This document shows, piece after piece, positions 23,887-34,559 of a DNA stretch of 64,000 bases. The notes under the pieces are model-generated. The model saw only the letters and a list, made by a program, of their open reading frames with translations. It had not been told where the DNA came from and did not search any database. The translations under genes and the position numbers were made by a program. This DNA is from Doryteuthis pealeii (lineage: Eukaryota > Mollusca > Cephalopoda > Myopsida > Loliginidae), in NCBI GenBank assembly GCA_023376005.1, contig CM042181.1:1961731-2025730 (forward strand), written 5' to 3'. Within the stretch, counting starts at the first letter, position 1. Each line of letters begins with the position of its first letter.

Positions 23887-24122
23887 AAGTAAAGTCGTCG
23901 GGGTGGCCTAATGTCGGTATCAGCCAGACAGCGAGGGAGTCTATCTTTTTCACTAGCACTAGATCAAGGAGATTGTTTTAGCGTCTGAGGTGGAGCACCA
24001 CTCCTACCGTCAGCTTACTTTACCGCACAGATCCCTGTGCTACTCATACGCTGAGGGCCGGTATCAAACCAGGAACCTTGTGATTCCTAGCCGAACACTA
24101 CCGACTGAGCTAAACCGGCCCT
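23887..24122 (-). repeat. tRNA-derived SINE (family T)
   Basis: Complete copy in reverse orientation. The tRNA-like head (GAGCTAAACCGGCC side) is at the right end and the AAGTAAAGTCGTCGGGG tail at the left. It is inserted in a Helitron. Confidence 0.85.
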
Positions 24123-24324
24123 AACAATTTTAATAACTGGGTTTTAAATAAAAATAAAATATGGTGAATGTGACGTAAATAACTAAGGGAATTGTGACTT
24201 TAATAGTTTCGGTTACAGACAGATAAAAAATACACTGCATTATAATATTTTTTAATTTATTAAGATTTACCCCCCCCCGAGATTTATTATTCATTATGAT
24301 AAAACCAATCAATTAGAAATCAAT

Positions 24325-24465
24325 ACTTAGCACATTTGTCAAAATCTATGGACCCTCTGGGTGAAAATATTTAAGTTTAAATGTAATAAAATATTATATT
24401 AAATTAGAAAGGCTAGTGAAACTAAATAAGAATGCAGATAAAAAGATTTGAATAATAAAATTAAT
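24325..24465 (-). mobile_element. Helitron family 1, short 3' fragment
   Basis: A decayed hairpin (GGACCCTCTGGGTG) followed by ATATTTAAGTTTAAATGTAA and the AAAGGCTAGTGAAAC segment, as in complete copies. Confidence 0.65.
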
Positions 24466-24664
24466 AATTCTGAGAAAACTAGTTTTACTAATCATTACAT
24501 CACGTTGGGACGCTCTTCGGTGTGTGTGTGGGGGGGGGGTAAATGCACACTGTTATATGGTTTAAGTAATTCTTATCGGACACCAATAATTTGCACAGTT
24601 ACGTGTTTTAATATATTCCTACCCAATACTAATGATTTTTAAACATATTCGATTGGTTTGGTCA

Positions 24665-24897
24665 TATAGTTACTAGGACTTTACGTGACCAGCCGATTGA
24701 TCGGAGGGGGGCTCTCAGACCGTCCGTCTACCCCAAGAAAGGGCAAAAGGGGAATATTTCAAGTCATGAACAGGTTCTATCCTTAAGCATCACGGGTCGG
24801 CACCCACAGCCAACAGGTGGCCCCGTTAGAGGAGTCTTACAACTCTGCAGAGGTACAGCTGGTATATTCTAACGCCCCGCCGACAGGGCGGCCCGGA
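24665..24897 (-). repeat. Family S, 5' part
   Basis: GTGACCAGCCGATTGATCGG, CCTTAAGCATCACGGGTCGG and the CTCTGCAGAGGT segment, ending at the GCCGACAGGG start of the element. Confidence 0.8.
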
Positions 24898-25177
24898 GAC
24901 AGGTACTCGTTCCTTTCGAAATGATTTTTTTTAAAATTCCAAAAATTCGGTATAGTCGAGGGGAAAATTCGTAGGCAAAGAGTTAATTTAAATTTTTTTT
25001 TTTTTTTTTTGAAAAAGGTTGCGTTAAAAAATTTCTATGTTCAATGTTTGAGGTTTCTGACACACGAGAATGAAATATACATTTGATTTTAATTGCTGGT
25101 AAATCGGTTTGAGAAATAAAGGTCCGCCCCTTTTTAACATATGTGCTAGAGGGCAGTGTCTGGGGGTCGTAGTGTAC

Positions 25178-25738
25178 TGGTTTGGTTTGGTTTGTTTGTC
25201 GGCATATCAACCTCGGTGGGTAATTTAATGCCGACAAAGTTGTAAAATAAATTCATTCTTAATGCATAATACAATTTTCTTTAAAACCTAATGTTTTTTT
25301 TTATTTAACCTATAGATAGGACCCTAACAGGTAATACCACTCTGGGTCAGAGTAGACCAGGGAGCAATGGTGATGAAGGGGTGCTCCACATTCCCCAAAC
25401 CTCCAGAACTGGAACCTCACCCTCAGATAGAGGGTAATGTCATTCCCAGGACATGTAGACCCGCAGCCACCGCTTTCTAGCACCCATATGATAAGGATTG
25501 GGGGTTGCCATAAGGGCAATATGGTTGGGGCAATCATATAGGTTCTAGGGCTTGAGGTGGCCAGCCGATTGATAGGAGGGATCCTCTCCGACCGCCCGTC
25601 TAGCCCAAGAAAATGGCCAAAGTGGAGTTGTGCAAGTCATGGACTGCTCATCCACGGTCAACAGATGGCCCTATTGTGGGAGTTTTACCACTCTGCAGAG
25701 GTGCAGTCGTTATATTCTAAAGACCTAGCCGACAGGGC
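25178..25738 (-). repeat. Family S, near-complete copy
   Basis: Runs from the tail (GGTTTGGTTTGTTTGTCGGC) to the head (CCTAGCCGACAGGG), 561 bp. The reading frames at 25310-25537 and 25557-25745 lie inside it and are not genes. Confidence 0.85.
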
Positions 25739-25744
25739 GATGTG

Positions 25745-25865
25745 ATTTCTTAGGGTATTAGTGTCTTGCATATCACGTTAAACGGTACCAAGTGGTGAGG
25801 TTCCACTCCCGGAAGTGTTGTACCCGTTAGGGTTCCATTTATGGGTTGAATAAATTTAAAATAAT
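25745..25865 (+). repeat. Single satellite-like or S-like unit
   Basis: TTAGGGTATTAGTGTCTTGC and CACGTTAAACGGTACC resemble the 177-bp satellite (TTAGGGTATTATTGTCCTGG). Continuation into GGTTCCATTTATGGGTTGAA is S-like. It is a dispersed relative of the array unit, about 16 kb away. Confidence 0.6.
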
Positions 25866-26161
25866 TTTTGAATACGTTTTAAAATATTGAATACCCAACA
25901 AGAATTAAAACAAAACTATCCAGAAATATACAAAAATACGCGTGTAAATCAAAATTAATTACCAACTGTTGTCTTGCACCAACAATTTAAAAATAGAATA
26001 AATACCTAAAATCTATACCTTTATAAATCATATACACAAAGATATGATTTGGCATTAAATAACCCACAAGATTGATATACCTTTATAAGACATTAGAAAT
26101 AGAAATATCATTTAAATAGGACGTTTTCTGGGAATTATCAGATGAATTACCTGAAAGAATT

Positions 26162-26227
<66 letters not shown>
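25866..26227. other. AT-rich DNA ending in a TA repeat
   Basis: No gene seen. The segment ATCCAGAAATATACAAAAAT near 25919 recurs at 26287. A TA microsatellite fills 26164-26225. Confidence 0.5.
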
Positions 26228-26228
<1 letters not shown>

Positions 26229-26632
26229 AACACCTCCACACGAGCAGGATGCGACACAAGGTCAATTTCTTAAGCGGAGTTTAACTATCCAGAAATATAC
26301 AAAAATACGCGTCCTAGCACCTATATGATTTTCCCAACCCTATTGCCCTTATGGCAAGCTCCAACCCCTTTTTTATCATATGGGTGCTAGAAGCGGAGTT
26401 TAACAGGTTTGAATTAAGAGTTTTCCTTCTCCTAGACTGGTTACCTAGCCATGGTTAAAGAGTCCAGTCTGCCCTGCTATTTAACCATAGCTGGAGGGAG
26501 AATTGGATTCATACCTTTCCCAAGGGTATTAGCGCCATGTGAAATTCCAACAACTTCGTCCAGGAATTGAACTCGCGTTGACGAGTCCATTTCCTACGAC
26601 TCTAACCATTAGACCATGCGCCTCCATTTGAT
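26228..26632 (-). repeat. tRNA-headed SINE (family U) with an internal insertion
   Basis: The tRNA-like head at 26555-26632 reads on the minus strand with A-box TGGTCTAATGGTTAGAG and B-box GAGTTCAATTCC. The tail continues to about 26228. A family S fragment at 26285-26390 interrupts it, flanked by AAGCGGAGTTTAAC on both sides, which looks like a target-site duplication. Tail fragments occur at 13255 and 15955. Confidence 0.7.
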
Positions 26633-26699
26633 CTGTATATAGGATGCCCAAGGAGATATAAAAATAAATATATTTTAATTAAAAGTAATTTTTACTTAC

Positions 26700-26800
26700 T
26701 TGTATGATAAGAGCAAAAGGTTGGAATAACCATATAGATGCTATTGCATGGGGAAACCAGCTGATTGATCGAATCGGGACTCTCCGGTGGACCGCCTAGA
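26700..26800 (-). repeat. Family S, short internal fragment
   Basis: AACCATATAGATGCTATTGC and CCAGCTGATTGATCG follow the S order in reverse orientation. Confidence 0.6.
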
Positions 26801-26947
26801 GAATAAGATTAGTTAATATTTAGATAATTTCTTTTTATACGGTTCTATTGAATAGGAGTAAATTTTAAAAACATTAGACCCATACAGATACAACCTCCAA
26901 GTTTACCTGGGAGTCATGACAAAAAAAGTGTTGAACCTTTACTATTA

Positions 26948-27578
26948 CTAGCAAATGTATGCACCCTCCGGGTGCAAGTATTTAAGTTTTAATATAATAA
27001 AATATCATGTTAAATTAGAAAGGCTAATGAAACTGAATAAGAATTCAGATAAAAATATTTGGAACAGAGGGGGTATAATCGGAAAATAGAACAACTTTGA
27101 AACTAACTGTTCCACCATTTTCCTTACTCCCGTCTTTCAGTGGTAAATTTCCCTAATTTAACTATTTAGTTAAAATAGGAACAAAAGAATAAAATTACAG
27201 TTATTTCTTTATGTTAATAGATTTCTGTTAAGATTTATCCGAGATTTTTGCTCATATTTATTAAGAATAAACCAAACAATTAGAAATCAATAATACTAAG
27301 CATATATTTATTAAAATCAAATTTTTTAAGATCAATATGCAAATTAGGCTTCCCATTCACACTGTAAACCGCTATTTCGTTGAATATATAAATATGATTG
27401 CATGTTATTAGTATGTGGATATTGTTAACAGTCTTAATGATGTAAAACAATTTTACTAATAATTGAGGTTTAAATAAAAAATAAAATCATGGAGAATGTG
27501 TGTAAATAACAAAGGGAATTGTGACTTGTGTAGTTTCGGTTACAGACAAACAAACCCACAATCTCCATTATAATAAGA
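26948..27578 (-). mobile_element. Non-autonomous Helitron, family 1 (631 bp)
   Basis: Complete ends on the minus strand: 5' TC of TCTTATTATAATGG and a 3' hairpin GCACCCGGAGGGTGC before CTAG, inserted between A and T. No coding sequence. Confidence 0.88.
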
Positions 27579-27614
27579 TATGCACCTTAGTATGCTATCC
27601 ATGACACTGCCTTT

Positions 27615-28235
27615 GTTTTACGGCATATCAACCTCGGTGGGTCATTTAATGCTTAAAAAGTTTTGAAATAAATTAATTCTTAATGGATACACAATGTGTT
27701 TTAAATAAATTAGTTTTGTTTATAAACATGTTTTAATATTTACCCCATAGATGGGACCCTAACACAGGTGGCCCCATTGGAGGAGTTTGGGAGTCTAACC
27801 CCTCTGCAGAGGTACCCTACCACTCCGGTTCAGAGTGGTTCCATGGTGATGAAGGGATGTTCCACATTCCCCAAACCTCCATAACTGGAACGTCATTCCC
27901 AGGATATGTAGACCCTCAGCCACTGCCTTCTAGCACCCATATGATAAAAAAGAGTTGGAGCTTGCCGTAAGGGCAATCATATAGGTGCTAGAGCTTGACA
28001 TGACCAGCCGATTAATCGGAGTGGAGTATTGCAAGTCATGTACTGATCAACCACCTGGGTTCTATCCTTAAGCTTCACGGGTCGCCATCCACGGCCAGAC
28101 ACCACGGTTCTATCCTTAACCACCAGGAGTTGCCACACAGGCTAACGTGGCCCCATTGGGTTGGGTCTTATCCCTCTGCAGAAGTGCAATCGGTGTATTC
28201 TTAAAGCCCAGTCGGCAATGCCTGCAATAAAGGGG
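27615..28235 (-). repeat. Family S, near-complete copy with internal rearrangement
   Basis: Tail landmark ACGGCATATCAACCTCGGTG at the left and head landmarks CTCTGCAGAAGTGCAATCGG at the right. A short head-like piece (AGGTGGCCCCATTGGAGGAG) is misplaced near 27768. Confidence 0.75.
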
Positions 28236-28387
28236 TATTGAAGCCTCACCATTAGACGCTCCTTAATATTAAACCCATAACACACCTACTTCCATTTGGG
28301 GGAGGGGGAGTATTTACCGATCTGATCTTTGGGCCACGGGCAGAGTATTTAAGTAAATATTCGGCGGTAGAAGTATTTGAAAATATG

Positions 28388-28602
28388 TATTCTCCTGTAA
28401 TTTATGAGGAAGTGCGTCCCGGTTGTGTTACTTGAAAGAAAACAACCAACATAGGGCGTTAAATGTATTTTAGAAGTGGGGGGGGCTTCTCTTTTTTGTC
28501 GTAATTCTTATTTATCGTAATTTGTTTTAGAAATTTATCGTAATTCTTGTTTAGATATGAAGATGTATATCTACCTCCCATTTGTCTATTATTTTTTACT
28601 TA

Positions 28603-28647
<45 letters not shown>

Positions 28648-28838
28648 CACCCATCTCCATATCAAAAAAGAGACGCCCTCCTCTAAAATACATTTAACGC
28701 CCTAAGTTGGTGGTTTTCTTTCAAGTAACACCGCCGAGACGACATAGCTGGGGACTTTATTTTAATAGTCACCGGGTAGCAGTTTCTGAGGTAGGAGACT
28801 GGGACGCACTTCCTCATAAATTACCTATTCTCCTACAT
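28388..28838. repeat. Foldback element with about 110-bp arms
   Basis: The left arm 28388-28499 (CCTGTAATTTATGAGGAAGT, then AGGGCGTTAAATGTATTTTA) is the inverse of 28670-28838. The right arm has an extra piece of about 75 bp starting near 28733. The loop contains a TA repeat at 28610-28645. The frame at 28707-29009 starts inside this arm. Confidence 0.75.
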
Positions 28839-29004
28839 AACCCACCATGTCAGAAAAACAAAGTCCGATTATTGTGGTGGAGACAAGCACTAAACGAATC
28901 TCATGCAGTAGCTAGTGTAAAAAAATTCGCGTATAACTTCGGTGTTCTTTTTTGGAAGCGCCTAACGCACCGGACAATAAATCGAGACAGGTGGTGCTTA
29001 GGGG

Positions 29005-29090
29005 TATAGACCCTGGGATCCACGCTGTTATTAAATTCTTTACCAGGTACAATGGCTTAAGCCACTGGACAAGGCCCGAAGACCGGGTAA
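29005..29090 (+). repeat. Family G fragment
   Basis: CCCTGGGATCCACGCTGTTA and TGGCTTAAGCCACTGG resemble the right end of the family G insert (CCCTGGGATCGACGCCGTTA). Confidence 0.55.
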
Positions 29091-29210
29091 AACACTGGTG
29101 TCGAAATATATTCGACTGAAAATAAAATAAAAAACAAAAACAAATCAGGTATAAAAGTAAGAAAAGAAGGAGTTCTTTAAATTTCTTTTTTGATATAAAA
29201 TTCGACTTAC

Positions 29211-29220
29211 CTTCAGCCAT
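29211..29220 (-). CDS. FEM-1-like paralogue A, first coding exon (10 nt)
   Basis: Reads ATGGCTGAAG then donor GTAAGT on the minus strand. Splicing to 22799 joins the last G to CA, giving MAEA and then the open frame that leads into the ankyrin region. The implied intron is 6411 bp (22800-29210). The same exon occurs at 1888-1897 and a diverged one (ATGAATAACG) at 47927-47936, all in phase 1 with a consensus donor. This repeated pattern is the main support; RNA evidence is not available here. Confidence 0.6.
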
Positions 29221-29423
29221 AATAGTTTTTCTTTTTTTTGTCAAATATTTAAAATGTATCTGATAAGACTCTTGCTAGAGGCTTTTAAAACAACGATAAA
29301 ATGTATAAGAGTTATAAAAATATAACGAGTAGTTAAAAGTTAAAACTTCGATTATTTAAACTAATGATAGCGTAAATCGTTCAGTATAAAAGTGTCTAGC
29401 ACCAAAAAGAATTATAAACGGCT

Positions 29424-29459
<36 letters not shown>

Positions 29460-29460
29460 T
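29221..29460 (-). promoter_or_regulatory. Presumed leader and promoter of FEM-1 paralogue A
   Basis: About 100-135 bp upstream of the ATG, the segment with TTATAAAAATATAACGAGTA and AGTTAAAAGTT matches a segment at a similar distance upstream of paralogue B's first exon (near 48020-48060). AT-rich boxes are present but I cannot single out a TATA element. A T run lies at 29425-29458. Confidence 0.4.
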
Positions 29461-29870
29461 TGGTTTTTTTTCCCCCTCTAGGTCTGGATACCGATTTCTT
29501 TTTAAAAGTACCGGCTAACGTACTGAATATTTCACTTTTATAGGTGTTTATTGATTAAGTTCAGATTAGGACGATATGCATTACTAAATAAGGAGGTTCG
29601 ACATTGGTACATTATGTCGTGGTTAGTAAACTCGTCAAGCTGATCCATTACAACTGAACACTGAGTTCGATCCTCACTGTAGCTTTGTGCTAAATCTAAA
29701 TTATTTTTTTAATAATTTCTCTGAATGTTGGAGATGGGGCTTGATGATTAGTATTATCTGCGTTATTTGGACTATTGTCCTCATCTTCATTGTTATCTGT
29801 ACAAGGGTTCGGTCGATGTGATACGTACGAGAACCACTGTCAGAGGATTATTGCAGGATCGCATTGGCTG
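29461..29870. other. tRNA-like remnant and a family H fragment
   Basis: A tRNA-like segment at 29619-29680 has a B-box GAGTTCGATCC on the plus strand. A family H fragment at 29740-29830 in minus orientation carries the hammerhead-like core GATGAGGACAATAGTCC. No gene is supported. Confidence 0.5.
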
Positions 29871-29899
29871 GAGAATTATTGTGAGCCGCTCCGGATTAG

Positions 29900-30405
29900 T
29901 GTACCTGGAAGCAATAGTTATTAAAGGGTGCTACACACTCCCCAGACCTCCAGAACCATCAGTTAGAGTTTACCGTCCTACCCAGTACATGGCGACCCTC
30001 AGCCACGGCCTTCTAGCACATATATGATAAAAAGAATTGGGGTTTGCCATAAATGGGGCGTTGCATGTTATGGATTGCTTATCCATTAGGATTCGGTTAT
30101 TAAGCATCACGGTCACCACCCTCTACCAACACGTGGCCCCATTGAGGGGATCTTAGTCCTCTGCAGAGGTGCAGTCGATGTATTCTAACGCCTCAGCCGA
30201 CAGGGTTTATTATTTCTTTCTCATTTTTTTTTTTATTCATTGCGGTTTTTTTTAAATACAATTGTAATTACCGAAATATCAGCCGTAGGTGTGGGGTATG
30301 CTGACTGCACCTCTGCAGAGGGGTAAGGTTTCACCCACAAATAAAGCTGCCTGTTGGCTGTGACGATCCGGAATGCCTTAGGACAAGACCGTAGTGACTG
30401 AGCAG
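29900..30405. repeat. Two family S pieces in opposite orientation
   Basis: A partial S copy on the minus strand (29900-30205, ending in CAGCCGACAGGG) is followed by an S head on the plus strand (30298-30405, starting GACTGCACCTCTGCAGAGGG). Confidence 0.75.
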
Positions 30406-30670
30406 TCTTCCCTTTTCTCTTTCTTTCTTTTTCTCTTTCTTCCTTTCTTTCTTTTTCTTTTTCTCTTTCTTTTTCGTTTTCTTTTTCTTTCTTTCTTTTT
30501 CTCTTTCTTTCTTCAATCGTACTTTCTATTTTTTCCTGTCTGTCTTTTTTTTAATTCCCTATCTTTCTTTTCTTTTTTTTTCAATCTTATATTCCTGTCT
30601 TTCTTTCTCTCCTTTCTTCCTTCCTTCGTTCATTCTTTCTTTCTATCTTTTTTAATCGCACATTGTATTG

Positions 30671-30701
<31 letters not shown>

Positions 30702-31020
30702 TCATTCTTTCCTTTTTATTTTATTTCAATCTTACATTGCCTGTCTCACTTTCTCTTTCTTTCTTTCTTTCTTTCTTACATCAAACAATTCTTTCTTTTT
30801 TTTTTTTTCAACCTTATATTCCGTTCTTTCTTTTCTTTCAATCTAACTTTCCTTTTCTTTCTTTTCTTTCTTTCTTTTCTTTCATCACAAGCACCCATTT
30901 CTTTCTTTTTAATCAAACTTATATCCCCTTTATTTCTTTTTTCAATCTTAACTGTCTTTTCTTTCTTTCTTTCTTTCTTTTTTTCTTTCTTTCATCAAAC
31001 TAGAATTTCTTTCTTTTTCA
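30406..31020 (+). repeat. TTTC-type pyrimidine tract
   Basis: About 600 bp nearly free of purines on the plus strand, built of TTTC, TTTTC and TTTCC runs. The Phe/Leu/Ser-rich reading frames here are low-complexity artefacts. Confidence 0.95.
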
Positions 31021-31272
31021 ATCTAAACTTCCCTATGCATTTTCAAAAAATTAAAATTGAAAAAAAAAAAAATTCCGGCTACGAACTAGAACGTTCCATT
31101 TGTACCACTTTTGTCTTATAACGGTCCACTCACACCTTATACACACATCGCTCTTGATGAAGACCATTTCAATAAAGGGTCAAACAGATTTTTGTCAGCG
31201 AATTTTAACATCAATGTGTTTGTTTTTCTAAATATCAATTTCATCCTGTCGGATTCACTTCAATTCATTTTT

Positions 31273-31330
<58 letters not shown>

Positions 31331-31332
31331 CA

Positions 31333-31503
31333 TTATAGTGTACAATACATTTATGGTGCAATTGTTAACATTGGTTTCCAAGCATCATGTTAGCCACTTT
31401 TCATCAAGTCAACGCGCCTGTTAAGAAATACAGAGAATGTCAATTCATTTATATATCTGTGTGTGTTTTTGGGAGCGGAAAATGTGTAGTCTTTCTGTTT
31501 AGC

Positions 31504-31535
<32 letters not shown>

Positions 31536-31618
31536 ACTCATACATATATATATATATATAATATATATATATACATATAACTGACTCCATGTCCACGCTA
31601 GCTTAAATTATATATATA

Positions 31619-31650
<32 letters not shown>

Positions 31651-31847
31651 GAAGTCTTCTAACACAAATATGAATTTATTATAGTGTACAATACATTTAT
31701 AGTGCAATTGTTACCATTGGTTTCCAAGCATCATGTTAGCCACTTTTCATCAAGTCAACGTGCCTGTTAAGAAATACAGAGAATGTCAATTCATTTATAT
31801 ATCTGTGTGTGTTTTTGGGAGCTGAAAATGTGTAGTCTTTCTGTTTA

Positions 31848-31887
<40 letters not shown>

Positions 31888-31912
31888 TATATGTCCACTC
31901 ATACATATATAT

Positions 31913-31952
<40 letters not shown>

Positions 31953-31976
31953 CTGACTCCATGTCCACGCTAGCTT

Positions 31977-32030
<54 letters not shown>

Positions 32031-32160
32031 GTCTTCTAACACAAATATGAATTCATTATAGTGTACAATATATTTATGGTGCAATTATTACCATTGGTTT
32101 TCAAGCATCATGTTAGCCACTTTTCATCAAGTTAACGCGCCGGTTATGAAATGCATTTAT
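31333..32160 (+). repeat. Tandem duplication of about 345-370 bp, 2.4 units
   Basis: Each unit contains TATAGTGTACAATACATTTA, CCAAGCATCATGTTAGCCAC, GAAAATGTGTAGTCTTTCTG and CTGACTCCATGTCCACGCTA, separated by long TA runs. Units start near 31333, 31678 and 32050; the third is partial. TA-run length explains most of the size difference. Confidence 0.85.
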
Positions 32161-32558
32161 ATATGTGTGTATTTTGGGGGAGCTGAACCTTTGTATTTCT
32201 CAGCGAAACTGTAATCTGTCTGTTAAGGATATTCCGTTAAAAATCACACATAAGATTCTTTTTTTAGTATTAGTATTGATTTTATATTTTGGTCTTCGAA
32301 GATTTAAAAAGTTTGATTCAATTTTATTGCCAGGAATGTTATCCCCCAAGCGCTGTCTGTGTTTCTAATATTATTTGTATACGCTGATTAAACCCTCGGG
32401 TGTTTCGAGGGGCAATTTCAGGAGAGCAAAGCTTGCAAATCATTTTCGGTGAGTTCAAATCTCGTACGATCCTCAATTTCTTCAATTTTTTTCAATTTAT
32501 ACTACCTGTAGGAAAAATAAATGGGCGAAAGTATTCAGGAATTAAAGAACTACCAAGG

Positions 32559-32590
<32 letters not shown>

Positions 32591-32591
32591 C

Positions 32592-32629
<38 letters not shown>

Positions 32630-32761
32630 GAGAAAGAATGGACGAGAATGTGAGAAAAATAAAAAAAGAGAGAATTTGTTGCTACTGCTACCAACGGCAA
32701 CAACAAAAACAACAATAACTAGCAGGACCCGTGGATATACCACAGTATGATAATTTAATTA
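32161..32761. other. Unassigned DNA with a GA microsatellite
   Basis: A GA dinucleotide run occupies 32563-32626. Bases 32730-32758 resemble the start of family Y. The frame at 32400-32750 is dominated by Arg-Glu repeats from the GA run and is not credible. Confidence 0.6.
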
Positions 32762-33112
32762 CGAGGGTGAATGCAAAAGTAATGCCATTTTGTTTAGGAC
32801 ATTTATAATTACCAACAAAGGAACATGTATCATACATCAAAATGAAGCTGGTCCTCTGTGGATCACATCCCTATTCCTCCATAAGTTGAGTCAATAAGTC
32901 ATGCCATTCTATTTGGGACAGGTATAATTACCAACACAGGAACATGTATAATATATCAAAATGAAACTGGTCCTCTGTGGATCACATTTCTACTTCTCCC
33001 CATAGTTGAATCAAAAAGTAATGCCATTTTGTTTAGGACAGGTAGAATTACCAACACAGGAAGATGTATCATATATCAAAATGAAACTGGTCCCCTGTGA
33101 ATCACATCTCTA
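32762..33112 (-). repeat. Three tandem copies of a mariner 3' flank
   Basis: About 118-bp units begin AGTAATGCCATTTTGTTTAG (or AGTCATGCC) and include AAAATGAAACTGGTCC and TCTGTGGATCACAT. The third unit runs directly into the transposase stop codon at 33110-33112, so this is the non-coding end of a mariner element that has been tandemly triplicated. Confidence 0.7.
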
Positions 33113-33275
33113 CTTCTCCACATAGTCACCGTTTCTCTCAATAGCAATGTTCCACCTTCAAAGAGAGCATGTATCCCTGCCTGTAAAATTATGTTGACTG
33201 TTCTTTGAGCCACTTCCTCACTACATATTTCACTTCCTCGTCACTGGAATAATGTTTGCCTTTGGGCCCGTAGCC
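33110..33275 (-). pseudogene. Mariner transposase, C-terminal fragment
   Basis: On the minus strand a frame gives KHYSSDEEVKYVVRKWLKEQ, a frame change, GIHALFEG-like residues in a second frame, then WNIAIERNGDYVEK and a stop. The SSDEEV and GDYVEK-stop motifs are typical of the last part of mariner-family transposases. At least two frameshifts and a missing N-terminal two-thirds make it inactive. Confidence 0.85.
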
Positions 33276-33407
33276 TATTAACCATATCATCTATACTGCC
33301 CTTTTTACATATCACATGATTTTTTTGAAAAAATGTTTTCTAATATCAGAATTTGCATTTCGAATGAGGGGGAACCGTTACGCTAAGGAGATTATAGGAG
33401 AACTTGG

Positions 33408-33832
33408 GGTTAAATCCTACTTAACGGACATAAACTCCACCATGGTATGTCACCCCGCCGAAAGAAAAAAAATACTAAAAATAAAGGAATTAACCAAATT
33501 TTATTAAATTTTCAGTGTTGACAATTAATAAACAATATAATGCACCACTTATTTTATTTAAAAACGTTTACATTTGTTCAGGTAGATTAACTTTGCACCA
33601 CGTATGTTAGCGGATCTGTGTTACGCCTCAAAGATACGGGTTCAAAGTTAACTGACTTGAAAAAATGTAAGAGTTTTCAAATAAAATAACAGGTGCATTA
33701 TATTGTTTATTTATTAATATATGAACACTAAAAATTGCATTAAATTTGGTTAATTCCTTAACTTTTAGCATTTTTCTTTCTGCAGGCTGACATACAATGC
33801 TGGAATTTCTGTCCGTTTAGCAGGATTTAACC
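33408..33832. repeat. Foldback element N, copy 1
   Basis: Arms of about 190 bp (33412-33600 and 33645-33828) are inverted copies, for example AATATAATGCACCACTTATT against ATAACAGGTGCATTATATTG. The loop is short. ATGGTTAAATCC- and TCATCTATACTGCC-type ends are shared with the next copy. Confidence 0.8.
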
Positions 33833-33865
33833 ATATCATCTATACTGCCATTTTTATTATTTAAA

Positions 33866-34269
33866 TTCCAAATGTCACCGCATCGAAAGAAAAAAATACA
33901 AAAAAATAAGGGAATTAACCGAATTTAATGAAATTTTGAGTGTTGATATATTAATGAATTAAATATATAATGCACCAGTTATTTTATTTTAAAACTCTTG
34001 CATTTTTTCAGGTAGATTAACTTTGCACCACGTATGTTTGTAGATCTGTGTTACACTTCAAATATATGTCGTTCAAAGTTAACTGACCTGAAAAAAAATG
34101 TAAGTTTTCAAATAAAATAACTGGTGCATTATATCTTTTATTCATTAGTAAATCAACATTGAAAATTTCATTAAATTCGGTTAATTCTTTGATTTTTTTA
34201 GTATTTTCTTTTCTTTCTGCAGGCTGACATACAATGGTGGAATTTATGTCCTTTAAGTAGGATTCAACC
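33866..34269. repeat. Foldback element N, copy 2
   Basis: The same inverted-arm layout as copy 1, about 30 bp further on. The outer flank TCATCTATACTGCCATTTTT recurs at both sides of the pair. The minus frame at 34017-34301 is inside it. Confidence 0.8.
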
Positions 34270-34389
34270 ACATCATCTATACTGCCATTTTTAAATATCA
34301 CAAAATTGTGTTGAAAATATGTTGTCTAATTTCATTATTTGCATTTGGTACGATGAGAAACGTTACGCTAAGGAGATTATAGCAGAACT

Positions 34390-34547
34390 TGACTAATGAC
34401 TTATTTCTCGATTCTCTAGGAACGCACAGAATGTTTAACAGTATGGGGTGTTTAGCAATTCGATGGTTTCTGGCTGGTCTGCTTATTTAAGTAAAAACGG
34501 AGTGTGCTAAGTACTGAACAGACTGATCACTGCTTAAATTTAGGGAT
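34390..34547 (+). repeat. Dispersed flank repeat, matched at 35835-36170
   Basis: TTCTCTAGGAACGCACAGAA, TGTTTAACAGTATGGGGTGT and GAACAGACTGATCACTGCTT recur in the same order at 35855-36140, showing an older duplication of this segment. Confidence 0.7.
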
Positions 34548-34559
34548 CTGACAGGAACC

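Larger units (their letters stand above)
23025..24250 (-). mobile_element. Helitron family 1, decayed copy split by two insertions
   Basis: Helitron sequence in reverse orientation is found at 23025-23098, 23502-23886 and 24123-24250. The gaps hold a 403-bp inverted-repeat element and a tRNA-derived SINE. The 3' hairpin is lost and the 5' end is degraded. Confidence 0.75.

Noticed and set aside
30394..31121. Phe/Leu/Ser-rich membrane-like proteins of 100-152 residues
   Set aside because: They are translations of a TTTC pyrimidine tract; composition alone explains the hydrophobic runs.
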